Assembly: GCF_000485595.1 (NCBI RefSeq)
Contig: NW_014577287.1
Span: forward strand, 182,536 to 203,350
From: Priapulus caudatus
Taxonomy: Eukaryota; Priapulida; Priapulimorpha; Priapulimorphida; Priapulidae
Reading direction: 5' to 3'
DNA length: 20,815 nucleotides
The notes under the pieces are model-generated. The model was not told where the DNA came from. It searched no databases and saw nothing but the letters and a program-made list of their open reading frames with translations. The translations under genes were made by a program, and so were the position numbers. How positions within the stretch are numbered: position 1 is the first letter of the stretch; each line of letters begins with the position of its first letter. Of the stretch, positions 1 to 11,000 are shown piece after piece.

Positions 1-26
1 GAGAGAGAGAGAGAGCGCGCGCGCGA
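1..26. repeat. (GA)n/(GC)n microsatellite at window edge
   Basis: The window opens in alternating GA dinucleotides that switch to GC dinucleotides. It is a simple-sequence tract cut by the window edge, so its full length is unknown. No coding meaning. Confidence 0.9.
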
Positions 27-1166
27 GGTTTAGATACACAGCCCGTCAGCTGCCGGCTATTCATTATGCTCTCTCGCAAAACATCTCATTAGACTGCACG
101 TTGCCGCTGTTTATTTGGCCGACGAATGACCATCGCATGTTTATTTGTTGACCGCTTGCAGCAACGTACCCCTGAAACGATTGCAACTTGTGGCGTAGCC
201 GTGGGAACGCACTAATACTACTTCGCTACTTACTACGTCACTAATACGCAACTAACTATACTTCGTTCTTGTATAGAAAAGAATTTATTCGCGAAATCTC
301 CAATAAGTGAGTTGTTAATGATCATAGTTGAGAATGTTACATTACAAGGACGTTGATTTCTGTCGAATCTTACTACGACTGCGTAGGTAAGCCCGTGTGT
401 TTGTAACACTCGGTGGTGTACTAGAAAATGCGAAAGACCCATGTGAAATAGACCTCCACACAATATTTATTTTCCTGACAGATAGTAGCGATGTATTTAA
501 GCGATAAAGTCTTTAGTGCAAGCAAAATATTTATGCCTAATCGGCGCGTTGACCTGCCTTCTCTTGCGGAGGTGCGTAACGAAAAGCACGAGACGACTCA
601 CAACAGGCAATAAATGTTTGCTGTCGCAATACGTATTTCTGCGCGGTCATTTCGGGCTTCGTAAACAGGAGGGAGCTTGGGGGCAGGCGCGGCTAGATGC
701 AGTGTGGGAGTGAGCGGTGGGCTGGGCCCACGCTTACAGCTGGCTACAGTAAATAGCCACGTGCCTGCGCGCGACTCACACAGGCAACAGGCCGGCTGCT
801 CGGCCTGGGGGCGATGCAGCCGCGTGCAGATGCGTGCAGCGGGAATGCTGCGGGGATGCTGCGAGGATGCTGCGAGGATGCTGCGCGGACTAGCAGCACG
901 GTGCGAGCGATTACGGCTATAGCGTTCACTGATACCGCCCACGTACCGCAAACTCTGCGAAAAGTGGGACTTTCGTTAAACGAATGTACATCGATGTGAA
1001 TATGCCCTGATTTGATGGTTGGATGTTGCGGTATGGGTTTAATTTCTTAGGCCGTACCTTTGGTTTTGCTAGTACCGCGTTTTGCAAGTAATGAACTAAT
1101 TGTATCCCCCGCGACGAAGTCGGCGGGGATACTATGGTTTCATGTCTCCCCAGCCGCCGCCGCAGA
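27..1166. other. Non-coding stretch, probably upstream intron
   Basis: I see no exon, RNA gene or recognisable transposon here. Short open frames exist on both strands, but none has a conserved motif or splice logic. Part of it (about 660-910) is clearly richer in GC than its surroundings and contains a short 11 bp tandem repeat. Because the first recognisable exon (2440) is internal to the gene, this stretch most likely belongs to an intron of the PHLDB-like gene, but no upstream exon can be shown. Confidence 0.5.
842..886. repeat. Short 11 bp tandem repeat
   Basis: About four successive copies of a GAGGATGCTGC-like unit, the first two slightly diverged (GGAATGCTGCG, GGGATGCTGCG). It lies in a locally GC-rich patch. 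Both strands carry short open frames through it, which is what an 11 bp low-complexity unit would give by chance. Confidence 0.75.
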
Positions 1167-1992
1167 CAATTTCCCTTCCGCTCTATAACTCGGCCCCTAA
1201 TTGACCTAGCGCTACCAAACTTGTTATACTTACACATCTTGGAGAGAAGGTGAGCAGCGTACCAAAACCAGGTCACTGCGACCTTTATTGGACCTTTACC
1301 TTGACATTGATCATATTTCCCTGCCACTCTGTAACTCGGCCCCTAATTGACATAGCGCTACCAAACTTGGTATACTTACACATCTTGGGGAGAAGGTGAG
1401 CAGCGTACCAAAACAAAAACATGTCACTGCGACCTTTATTTGATCTTTACCTTGACCTTGATCATATTTCCCTTCCGCTCTCTAACTCGGCCCCTAATTG
1501 ACCTAGCGCTACCAAACTTGGTATACTTACACATCTTGGGGAGAAGGTGAGCAGCGTACCAAAACCAGGTCACTGCAACCTTTATTTGACCTTTACTTTG
1601 ACCTTGTTCATATTTCCCTTCCGCTCTATAACTCGGCTCCTAATTGACCTAGCGCTACCAAACTTGGTATACTTACACATCTTGGGGAGAAGGTGTGTCA
1701 CGTACCAAAACCAGGTCACTGCAGCTTTTATTTGACCTTGACCTTGACCTTGATCATATTTTTCTTCTGCTCTATAACTCGGCCCCTAATTGACCTAGCG
1801 CGACCAAACTTGGTATACTTACACATCTTGGGGAGAAGGTGTGTCGCGTACCGAAACCAGGTCACTGCAATCTTTATTTGACATTGACCTTGACTTTGGC
1901 CTTCATCATATTTCCCTTCTGCTCTATAACTCGGCCCCTAATTGACCTAGCGTGACCAAACTTCGTATACTTACACATCTTGTGGAGAACAT
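1167..1992. repeat. Tandem array of about 146 bp units, 5 to 6 copies
   Basis: The marker CGGCCCCTAATTGAC (one copy reads CGGCTCC, another CATAG for CCTAG just after it) recurs at 1191, 1337, 1488, 1634, 1780 and 1932, giving spacings of 146, 151, 146, 146 and 152. Each unit has a constant part (CTATAACTCGG, TAGCGCTACCAAACTTGG, TATACTTACACATCTTGG, GAGAAGGTG, GTACCAAAACCAGGTCACTG) and a variable part made of TTGACC hexamers, which accounts for the length differences. Array edges are near ACAATTTCCC at 1167 and TTGTGGAGAA at about 1990. Open frames on both strands here are products of the repeat. Units closely alike suggest recent expansion. The TTGACC-rich section contains nuclear-receptor-like half-sites, described under findings. 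Confidence 0.92.
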
Positions 1993-2439
1993 GGGGGATA
2001 CATGTAGTTGGCGACAACTGCCCTTTCTAGTTACTGGATGATAATTACCGGGCGGTTCATGTGCTGAAATGCGAATTCTGCTCATTTTTAATGCATTAAT
2101 GTTTTCGGTTTTATGAGGTGCGTGTATATTGAATGTATTAGCTATGTAGGATTGAACGTTTAAGGAGAAACGGTGGGGGCACATGTGATAAAGTATGAAA
2201 AGCTTGTAATTTAGAATCCATTAACCACATAGTTGATGCTATTTTAATCAAATTTCTTCCTGGCTTTCCATCCTTTTTTTCTTTGAAAAACAAGTAATTT
2301 TGGGCATAGTTGCATAACATGTAGGCTATCGGCAACAGAGACCTTTTCTCGAAAGGTTTCAGGTTCTAATGCGTACCTAAGATGGTGTGCACCGGTGATG
2401 TGTACAGTGAATTCATCACACTATTCCTTTGCATTGTAG
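1993..2439 (+). other. 3' end of upstream intron, acceptor at 2438-2439
   Basis: Non-coding DNA between the tandem array and the first recognisable exon. It ends in a pyrimidine-containing acceptor, TTCCTTTGCATTGTAG, directly before GACGATAGC. The TAG of the acceptor is itself an in-frame stop, so the coding frame cannot extend upstream of 2440. That supports a splice site rather than a longer exon. Confidence 0.7.
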
Positions 2440-2572
2440 GACGATAGCAAACCGTATGACGGCTCCATTCCACCTATACCTAGGCCAGCTGTACGAAGGG
2501 AACTACATAGGGCCATGAGTGACACCATGTTCGAAATAGAGAAACACAGGCTGATGGTGCTGGAACGAGAAG
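2440..2572 (+). CDS. PHLDB: PHLDB-like exon 1 of 5 in window (helical segment)
   Basis: Reads [20 protein letters not shown] then a helical stretch with [18 protein letters not shown] and VLEREG. Acceptor TTGTAG at 2434-2439 and donor AAG|GTGATC at 2572/2573. The exon is 133 nt and ends in phase 1. Its last G joins GC of the next exon to make Gly, so LEREG runs into [10 protein letters not shown]. The donor is weaker than the other three (+4 and +5 are not the usual A/G pair). If the intron were retained, translation would stop at a TAG four codons on. I place it in the family mainly because its frame and charged helical character flow into the next exon. Least certain of the five exons. Confidence 0.8.
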
Positions 2573-5500
2573 GTGATCGCTAGAGAGATGTTTACTTACT
2601 CTGTCTTCAAGGTTACACTCAATCAAATACTCTATTGCACTGTTATTGCGATTTCCTAGTGGGAACGGATAATTATTGCAGAAAATGCTAATTGCGTCCG
2701 TAACATGCTAAATAACTGCGGTATTGTGTTTATAGTATGCTATCGATAAATATCTATCACATTCGTATTGCGAAGTGTTAAAGTGTTTCAATGGTGATAT
2801 ATTTGCCAAAGAATATTATTGTGATAGACAGATAAATGTCTTTGACTTTGCAGATATTGGGACAGTCTTGGACTTTATATAATCGATATCAACTTTATTT
2901 TCTAGGCATCAATATAATAGATGAAGAGAAGCGAAGGCTCTGTGAATTAAAGAGGCGTGCATCGGAGGAGGTGAGAATGCAGTGGGAACAGAGAAAGCAG
3001 CAGGAGCTGAACGAAGTCAATAGAAAGAGTAATAACTCAGTTGACAGTGAAGACTCTAGCCTCTCCAGCTGTGAAACACCGTCTGAGAAGGAGACCAGGT
3101 GAGAAAGGAATTTACGTCTGAAAATGTTTGCCAACCTACAGAGTTTTTCTTACTGTAATCTGTCCTCAGCATCTAATACAACAGTTTCATCATTATTTAT
3201 TTTCCATTTTCCATTTGCCCTACTAACCGTTAAATTGATTTAGTTTTAACCAACGCTGGTTCTCAATTTTACACGTGACTCAGCATAAACATATTATTGC
3301 TATATAATGATGAATTGACCTAGTGCCAAAAAAACATGATATAAAGTGGCAATTGCCTTAAATTATTCCAGCCTGAGCAGTGGTGAAGATAATTTAGAGA
3401 AGCTGGCAGAGATGGAGAGAATGTTGTCATTGGCACAGAGCGAGAAACTAGCCATGATCGAGAAACAGGTGAGCCATGTTGATAATTATAACCCACCCCA
3501 CTATCTATTTCTCTCTCTCGATCACTCTCTTTTTCTCTCCCCTCTGTTTCTTCCCTCTTTCATTCTTTGTGTGGGCGTGTGTGCGTGCGTGCGTGCGTGC
3601 GTGTGTGTGTGTGTGCCTCTTTCATTATCTTTCTATTGCTTTCTTCCTATTCGTTATGACTACCTGTCGGTCTCTTAGTCCCTGTATCGTCTGACTCTAG
3701 TCTGTGTTCGCATGTAGCGACACCTGGTGGGAAAGAAGGTACTAAATACGCTTATTGACAACACGGAACAGGAATTAGTCATCATTAGTCACACTACTGA
3801 CGTTAGCTCACGATATTCCCACAACATGCCTCACCATTGGGGAAATGATAGTTATTACGTGATTCTTAGGTAGTAAAATAATTGAATTTTTGCGTGCGCT
3901 CGTGAAATAATGCTCGCATCAAGTCGCCGTACGAATTCGAAGGCTGTAAGTACGTGACACAAGTAGGCCGTTCTAGTCGACAGATGGCAGCACAAGCCGG
4001 CTACCAACGTGCGGCACAGGCGGCTGCACAAGGTCCTCATTCACGTGCCTTTCCGCGCCATCTGCCATGGCAATATCCGCTCAGCCGCTACTCCTGAGCT
4101 GGTCTAATAGCGCAGTGAATCAATTAGCCAGTGGTCGTATACGCGGCGGTCGAAGCACATGCGATTGTAGGCGATGAAGGATCTTACTATGGCTGCTAGT
4201 TTGTTGTTTGCTTGCACACGGGTCGGCAGGAGAAGTAAGAGAGATGTAAGTATTGAGAGAACGTACGTGAGTGGATTATAACCAGTCGCAGGTAGCTATG
4301 AGGATGGAATGTAGTTCGCAAGACATCATCAGAGAAGCTAGTTTTAAACACATAGCTCTTCGCTCCGCCACACGAAGGCGGAGTGAAGAGCTACACGGGT
4401 AGCGAGAGGCTAGCTATAGCCCGACGAGGGTGTGTGTGTACCAGGTCTTGCAGGTCTTGCATTCACGGTCCGTTATTGACGGCGGTTTCTTAGAGGTACG
4501 GAGACGCGTAGATTTGTATGGCGCGTAAAATAATGTATCTGTGTGTGCACTGCGTGCGTGTGTGCGTGCGTGCGAGCATGTGTGTGTGTGTGCGTGCGTG
4601 CGTGCGTGTGTGTGTGTGTGTGTGCGCGCGTGCGTGTGTGTGTGCGCGCGCGTGTGTGTGTAGGTATATTTGAATTAAAGGAAGGGGTTGTTAAATTTAG
4701 GTTACGTCTTATAGGATCACTGGTATGGAAGTCTACAGTATTTGGGTGCAGATATGGGGTATTCTTACTGTGTGTATTTCTGCGAACAGCGGCGGACTGT
4801 TCATTTTAGTATTTACGAAAAGAAGAAGTCGTGACAGCGGTGGCCTGGTAAAAACCGAGCTCGCGGCGAAGTTTGCTAGAAAATCAGCGCTTGCTGCCAA
4901 TCATTTCAGTCCCTAGTTGCAGACAGTACTAGCAACGTTAGTAACGGGAAGCATATTAGTAACTTCATCTACTGTACCATGCTACTAGACATATATATAT
5001 ATATATATTGGAAATTCTCGTAGTAGTAGGACACCAGTTCGTTCTGGTTTTTCAAGTATAATATGTAGATCGTAAGAATAAATGCGCCGAGGTGGAGAAA
5101 ATATAGAAGGGAAAAGATGAATAGTATAGCGCAGGGAAACGGTAGGAAAATCAGATGGGTCATAAACCAGTAATGACTGAAGAAAATAAAATAATTATTT
5201 CCAATACACTCCCGCTCACGGACGACCAGATCACGAGGGAGTATCGCGTGAGTACGGCGTGAGTTAGTTTGGTTGTTTAGTAATCCCTGCGGGCACGACA
5301 CAGGCAGGGTGGGCGCAGCAGCGTGAAATTACCACCGGTTCTTGATGGCATCTCCCAGGTACCAGTGATCTATGTGGTTGTTGTTTGGTCAGTAAACCCT
5401 GAGCTTGCATTCGTTGTTCTCGCGAAAGATCCATGACATGTGTCGACGCGTGCGCGCGCAACTGTCCCTCAAGATGACAAAGATCTGGCTCCGAGGGATG

Positions 5501-7967
5501 CGCGCTCGCGCTGTAACAATACAATAATGACATTCTGTGATGTGAGTGTTCGACGTGTGAACGCTGAACGTTATTGATTCACGTGTAGCTCTGCGCCGAA
5601 CCACCGACGTGTTCGTATTCGCTACATTGCCTTATTTGCTTGTCTAGCATTTAAGCCCGACTTTCTGCTTATTGTTTGGGTATCGAACAACTTCTTTCAT
5701 TTGCGTCTGCTTATAACTGTTCTCACTTGGGTTGGTTGCTGTCGTAGCGCTGAGATAACAGTTGCAATGAACAAGCTAGATTCAGCACGTGTGTTTCAAT
5801 GGTATGCGCATTTCATGGGCTCACACATACGGAAACACCGAGGAAAGAAGGTAACATACGCGTTACAGGTCAATCGCTACGATGCTCAACAGATTTGCAC
5901 GTTATTTCGCGTTTTCTCTCGTTCTTGCGGTGTTTTTCAAATATTGATCGTGTTTAGTGCGTTCACATCGTGGCAGCTGTGAGGAACCTTGGTTTGCAGA
6001 TTTGTTTTATTTCCTAGTGTATTTGGGCGTACCCGTGATATTCTCTAATCATATTATAAGTATAGTAGGCCTATATGTAGTATAGTGTGGTGGTAACCGT
6101 ATGCGCATACAAACTAATTCGAACAGCTGCGGTTGTATGTAGTTTGTACGCCATCGTGAAGCCTTTATATCAATTACAATGCGGCTATGTACACTATCAT
6201 TCACCCATGTTACGTAAAGTGTGGGCGTAACGATGAGAACGCAGACAGACAAAAACTCGTACGTTGCTAGAGTCGTGCCTACAGTACGCGATGAATGTAA
6301 TATAATAATGTACACACCTCCTTATTAACACCGATGGTGTCTTTCTACTGGTTGCATGCAAACACATAACACAACAGCTAGGGCTGTGAGACTGAACGTC
6401 TGTATATAAACATGCGTAAGCGCGCGCACGCACGCGCGCGCCCATGAACGCACGCGTGATCGGGTCTGCGCCGATATGTTATTCATTTTAGTTGGGCTCT
6501 CTGCTTTATTTGAACTACCTTATCGTGTTATGAGATTTACCAAGGTTCTATGCAGCCTATAGCTACCCAGTGCTAGTATAGTTTACTGTCATACGTCTCT
6601 TGCATGGTGCACGAGTCCATGGGCTTATTTATGGCTGGCAGATGGTTCCCTTTCACGCGTAAGCGCGTCTAATAGGTCTAGCAGAGAAATAAGTGCGTGG
6701 AATGTTTTTCATGGCCATGATCGCCGTTTCTGCTCGAAAAAAATGGAATGAACACAATTTACGGCATTTTTAATCATTATCTAATGCAAATAAGCAGTCA
6801 TTTCCGTTGTTATTTTATAGTAGGAGCATTAGCAACATAGTTATGGTGCGTTTCATCACTTGATAAGTGTATAGTCGTTGTACAGCGTAGTCACATGCCA
6901 AGGTGTCGGGTTAAGAAGAAATGGGTTCTGTTTCACACATTTGAGCACTGGTCCATCAGCGTTTCCCAGGCGTTGGAATGTCTGATCGCTATTGCTGTAG
7001 GCATCTGTGAAACTTAATTAATCTCGCGCAGCGATGAGTCGTTCTCGTGTTCATCTTCTCAAAAAAATTTCGCCAATAAATGTGGTGGCTCGCGTGTATG
7101 TGTGTGTGTGTGCGTGCATGCGTGCGTGTGTATGTGTGTGTGTGTATGTGTGCGCGCGTGTGTGTGTGTGTGCGTATGTGTGTGGTGCAATGGTTACTGA
7201 TGTTGACCGCTGCATTACAAGGAAAGCCAGACCACCCATGTACCCATGTATGCTCGTGTAAAACTGTTATTCCCTCATATATCTAGCTAGTAAACCATGC
7301 ATATCCGTCGGTTATCCAAGCTCTGGTCGCTTTCGTTTATCAACATCCTATTCTTGGCCATAGGCTAAAACACTGGTCCAGTGTCTCCGCAGTGTATACA
7401 CGTTTACGTGCATCTGTAAACGATGAGATGGCTGCAACGATATTAATTACAATGCTGTTTGCCCGAAACTGGGATCATTCGTTTATACTGGTGGTATTTA
7501 CCTAATTCTAAGCAGGGATGAGAAAGCTATCTACGCTCTCGTTCGTTGAACCCTGATACCATGGATGATAATAGCGTATTTGGGCGTATAACTTTTGAAT
7601 TTGCAAAGATATTACATGATAGGTGGTGCGTTGTTAAATGTACACAGTATCACATTGACTCGCATCGTTTGATGACTGAAATCCGTTAACCGCACCGTTT
7701 CCTATGTTTTCATTGATGATCATATTATCAGGAGAGATGGTATGTGTCAGCGTGTATGTGTTACGTGTTTTCGTTTGCCGGATGCTGTTGGTGGTTAGAC
7801 AGATATTGTCACTGGGGAACGTTGTGCTGGTTGAAATCATAGGGCAGCAGTGGTGAGTCACTGATTGCCACGCCTGGCTGCGTGACTAGTTGCGCTAACT
7901 GCAGCTTCGTTTTCACTTGATGCGAAGCTCTGTTTCCGATATGTGCGGGCGTGCGTGTATGTGTGTG

Positions 7968-8020
<53 letters not shown>

Positions 8021-8045
8021 GCGTATGTGTCTGCGTGCGTGTGTG

Positions 8046-8089
<44 letters not shown>

Positions 8090-11000
8090 TGTGTGTGCGT
8101 ATGTGTGCGTGCGTGCGTGTGAGAAGCCGGTAGTTATCAAGGAAATCGTTGTAGTTTTATGAAGAGTGTCGGTGAAAATTGCGAGAGATTTCAGAAAATT
8201 GAGAGATATTACTCAATATATTTTCTACATATTCTGACACTGAACAGTCATGCAAACCAACCCGTAAATGCATGTGTTGTATGAATACCACGGGATACTT
8301 TTTTAGTCCAGCCCTTCGGTATTTTTTTGGATGTTGTAAAATCGTTAGACTCCCTGTCAGCTAGACTCGCTAGTAGATTGTCTGATTCTGCGGTAAAGCT
8401 GCTCGCTGGTCGCCCTCATACAGCGTGTTTAGTCATGTGACGTCTATACATTGATTCGCATCGCATCCGTCTCCTAAAGGCGGATGACATCAGTAGTGGC
8501 GTTTGCGTCCAACGGGCTTCATGCGCGTAATTTGACGTAATCTTTCCAGTCGCGTGCATACTTTCCTCGAGGCGAATTTCCCCGTCGAAAGAAGGCCAGA
8601 GTAGTTTTATCTGCTGAATGATATATAGCGCTCTGATTTATGTCCATCTACAGCTGCTGTATATTAATCACGCATCTCAGCCATGCTCGTGAATTTCAGA
8701 GAGATTGCTCTGCTATTAAAGTCACTATATACTCTTAGCAACGTGGAAGCCATCGCTCTCTTTATAGTCGGACACCGCCTCGCAAGTGCTAGAACTAACC
8801 GGAGAGCGTAAAAGCCAATAAAAATGTTTATTAAGTTATACAGTGTACTGCGGGGTTTTCTTAGCGAGAAATACGTGTTTTTTTTATTGAGGTTAGTTTG
8901 AGTATGGCAGAAAGTTTCGTCGGCGATAAAAATTGGCGATTGGTTTATTGCGCCAATAAAACTTACCAAACAGTAATTTTAGTTTTGTTTTTCCTATTCG
9001 TTACTTCTTCGAAAGTAAGTTGTGTATTTGCAATCGCCGATACTCGGGCGCTCACAGAACCTCATATAATAGTGATCATAGTGCCGTAAAAATACGGCTC
9101 GATGTCGAAAAAATGCAAAAGATTGTTTTTCAAACGACATTTCTTTGAAACTCAAAACTATCAAGTGAATTCAAGATACGTGCTTCCATATAGGCGACCG
9201 TAGATCGTGTGATCCTGTGTGAGTAGTGCGCGTAGCTGAACATCGTGGCAAGGTTAATGCTTTATATTTATTAATGCAAGGTTAATGCTTTATATTTATT
9301 AATGCAAGGTTAATGCTTATTATTTGTTACATCCGCCAAGGAGGTTATGTTTTCGCCCCTGTTAGTTTGTTTGTTGGTTTGTCTGTCAACAGGATATCTC
9401 AAAAACTTACGGACGGATTTTGATGCGTTTTTTTGGATGGGTTAGTCTTGGGCCAACAACCAATCGATTTTTTTTGTGGGGAAGACTTAATTGAGACGCA
9501 TCAAAAATTCATCAACAATAATCCTGGATCTTTTTCTTTTCTTTTCAAATTACTGAAAATTTCATAAAACTATATTGGGTGTACCAGCAAGATGGGGGGA
9601 CTGTTACGCTGTGGCGGAGGTTTGCTATCTCTTTGTTCGATTGCTCTTGTTTCTCATTCTCCGTACGGGATTCGTATTCTCAACGTTACTGCTCGTCATC
9701 GAGGGATCATAAACACGTCAGCTTCGCGACAGCATACGGATATTACACGTTCGGGTAACAATGGACCCGCCGCACACACTCGTGATGCCGTTATATCCTG
9801 GTTATATGTAGTTTGGCACTGCATGAACACCACTCACGCACTGCGCTCAATGGCAGACCAGCGGGAGGGCGATTGCCGGCGATTGCCAGCGCTGTGATCG
9901 CATGCGGGCAGTGCGCATCGTCGTGAAAGAGCCACCGATAAAACACACTGCTTGATGTCCGAAGCAGTAGCGCTGTCACTAATGGTATCATGTACACATG
10001 TGCGGCAGTAGTAGCAGTAGCAGCGTAGTGTAGTAGGGTACACATCAAGAGTTCTTAATAGAAAATCTTCTATTAATATGACTACGTCACGAATTTTCTA
10101 TGGTAAAATTTGTAAAATCTTTGTTCCCATTTTTTTACATTAAAAGTAAGAACTAACGGGACTAAACGTATCGTCAATTTCTTACCTGATAAGATTGTTT
10201 CTCAACTAGCTAAAAATCCAAAAAACCTGGACGATTTGATATTGGTATTCATAACATTAATTGCTTGCTATGGGCTATGTATGAGTCACGAGTGTATGTT
10301 CACATCGAACAATATTGTAAAATAAAAAGTATAGTGCAGCAATTTAACCATAAAAAGTGAACAGAATCACTTATATTTTGTGAAAAAAGTGGATTTTTTT
10401 TTTACTATTTACGGTGACGTAATCACTGAAATTTTGAAACGTGAAAACGTGACGAAAACTTTCTATTGTGGACTCTTGATACACATTTTCATGATAGTAT
10501 CTATTCCCGTGGGCATGTAACGCAAGGTTGACTCCGTAAAAAAGCAATAGCCAGGAGCGAGAACACTTTCTGCATTGGTTGTTACAATGAATTTATTTGC
10601 ATGCTATGTATTCAAATTTATTCTATTATACCACAAGCGTTCATGTCAACTGCCATTTGACATTATATGCTATTCACCAATTTTCTCTTTCAACAAAATA
10701 TAAGTACTATAAGAGGAATATGATGCTAGTAAGAACCAACTACTGATTTAATAATTTGGGCATTTGCCATTCTTCTTTCAATGTGTCACAAATTAAACTT
10801 CGTGCGATCAATAATCAACGCTCATGAAAGTGTGCACGCCGTACAGTAAATATTTAGATGTGTAGCCTACCACTGGTCAGATTGTCCCGAGGGCGGGTTA
10901 TGTTCCCCCATGCCATTGAGAGAGCAAGGTCCATGCAGTGTTCCAGCTGCCGCGGATAAAACCTGTCTGTGACAAGAGTCAGACAATAAAAGCAGGTGCT

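Larger units (their letters stand above)
4662..7091. other. Intron stretch, no gene recognised
   Basis: Contains an (AT)n tract at 4990-5008 and a short GC/CA alternating patch at about 6418-6456, otherwise unique-looking sequence. Open frames such as 4969-5301 (- strand) and 5701-5982 (+ strand, starting with a non-ATG codon) have no recognisable domain and no supporting splice sites. Confidence 0.5.

Noticed and set aside
926-1327. 133-codon minus-strand open frame
   Set aside because: It runs into the 146 bp tandem array and shows no conserved feature; array units further along break the frame.
1167-1992. CRISPR-like array
   Set aside because: Units repeat over nearly their whole 146 bp length with no unique spacers, and the DNA is from an animal.
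3981-4065. 8 bp inverted arms CAGATGGC/GCCATCTG
   Set aside because: Too short and 70 bp apart; expected by chance in a window this long.
4353-4393. MicroRNA precursor interpretation of the hairpin
   Set aside because: Stem of 17 bp and loop of 7 nt are shorter than usual for animal precursors; kept only as an unexplained hairpin.
4543-4809. Cys/Val/Ala-rich open frames across the GT/GTGC tracts (also at 7034-7286, 7913-8162 and 3346-3694)
   Set aside because: They are direct translations of alternating simple repeats, exist in several frames and on both strands, and carry no domain.
7370-7384. Perfect 15 bp palindrome ACACTGGTCCAGTGT
   Set aside because: Single 7 bp arms; likely chance, with no supporting context.
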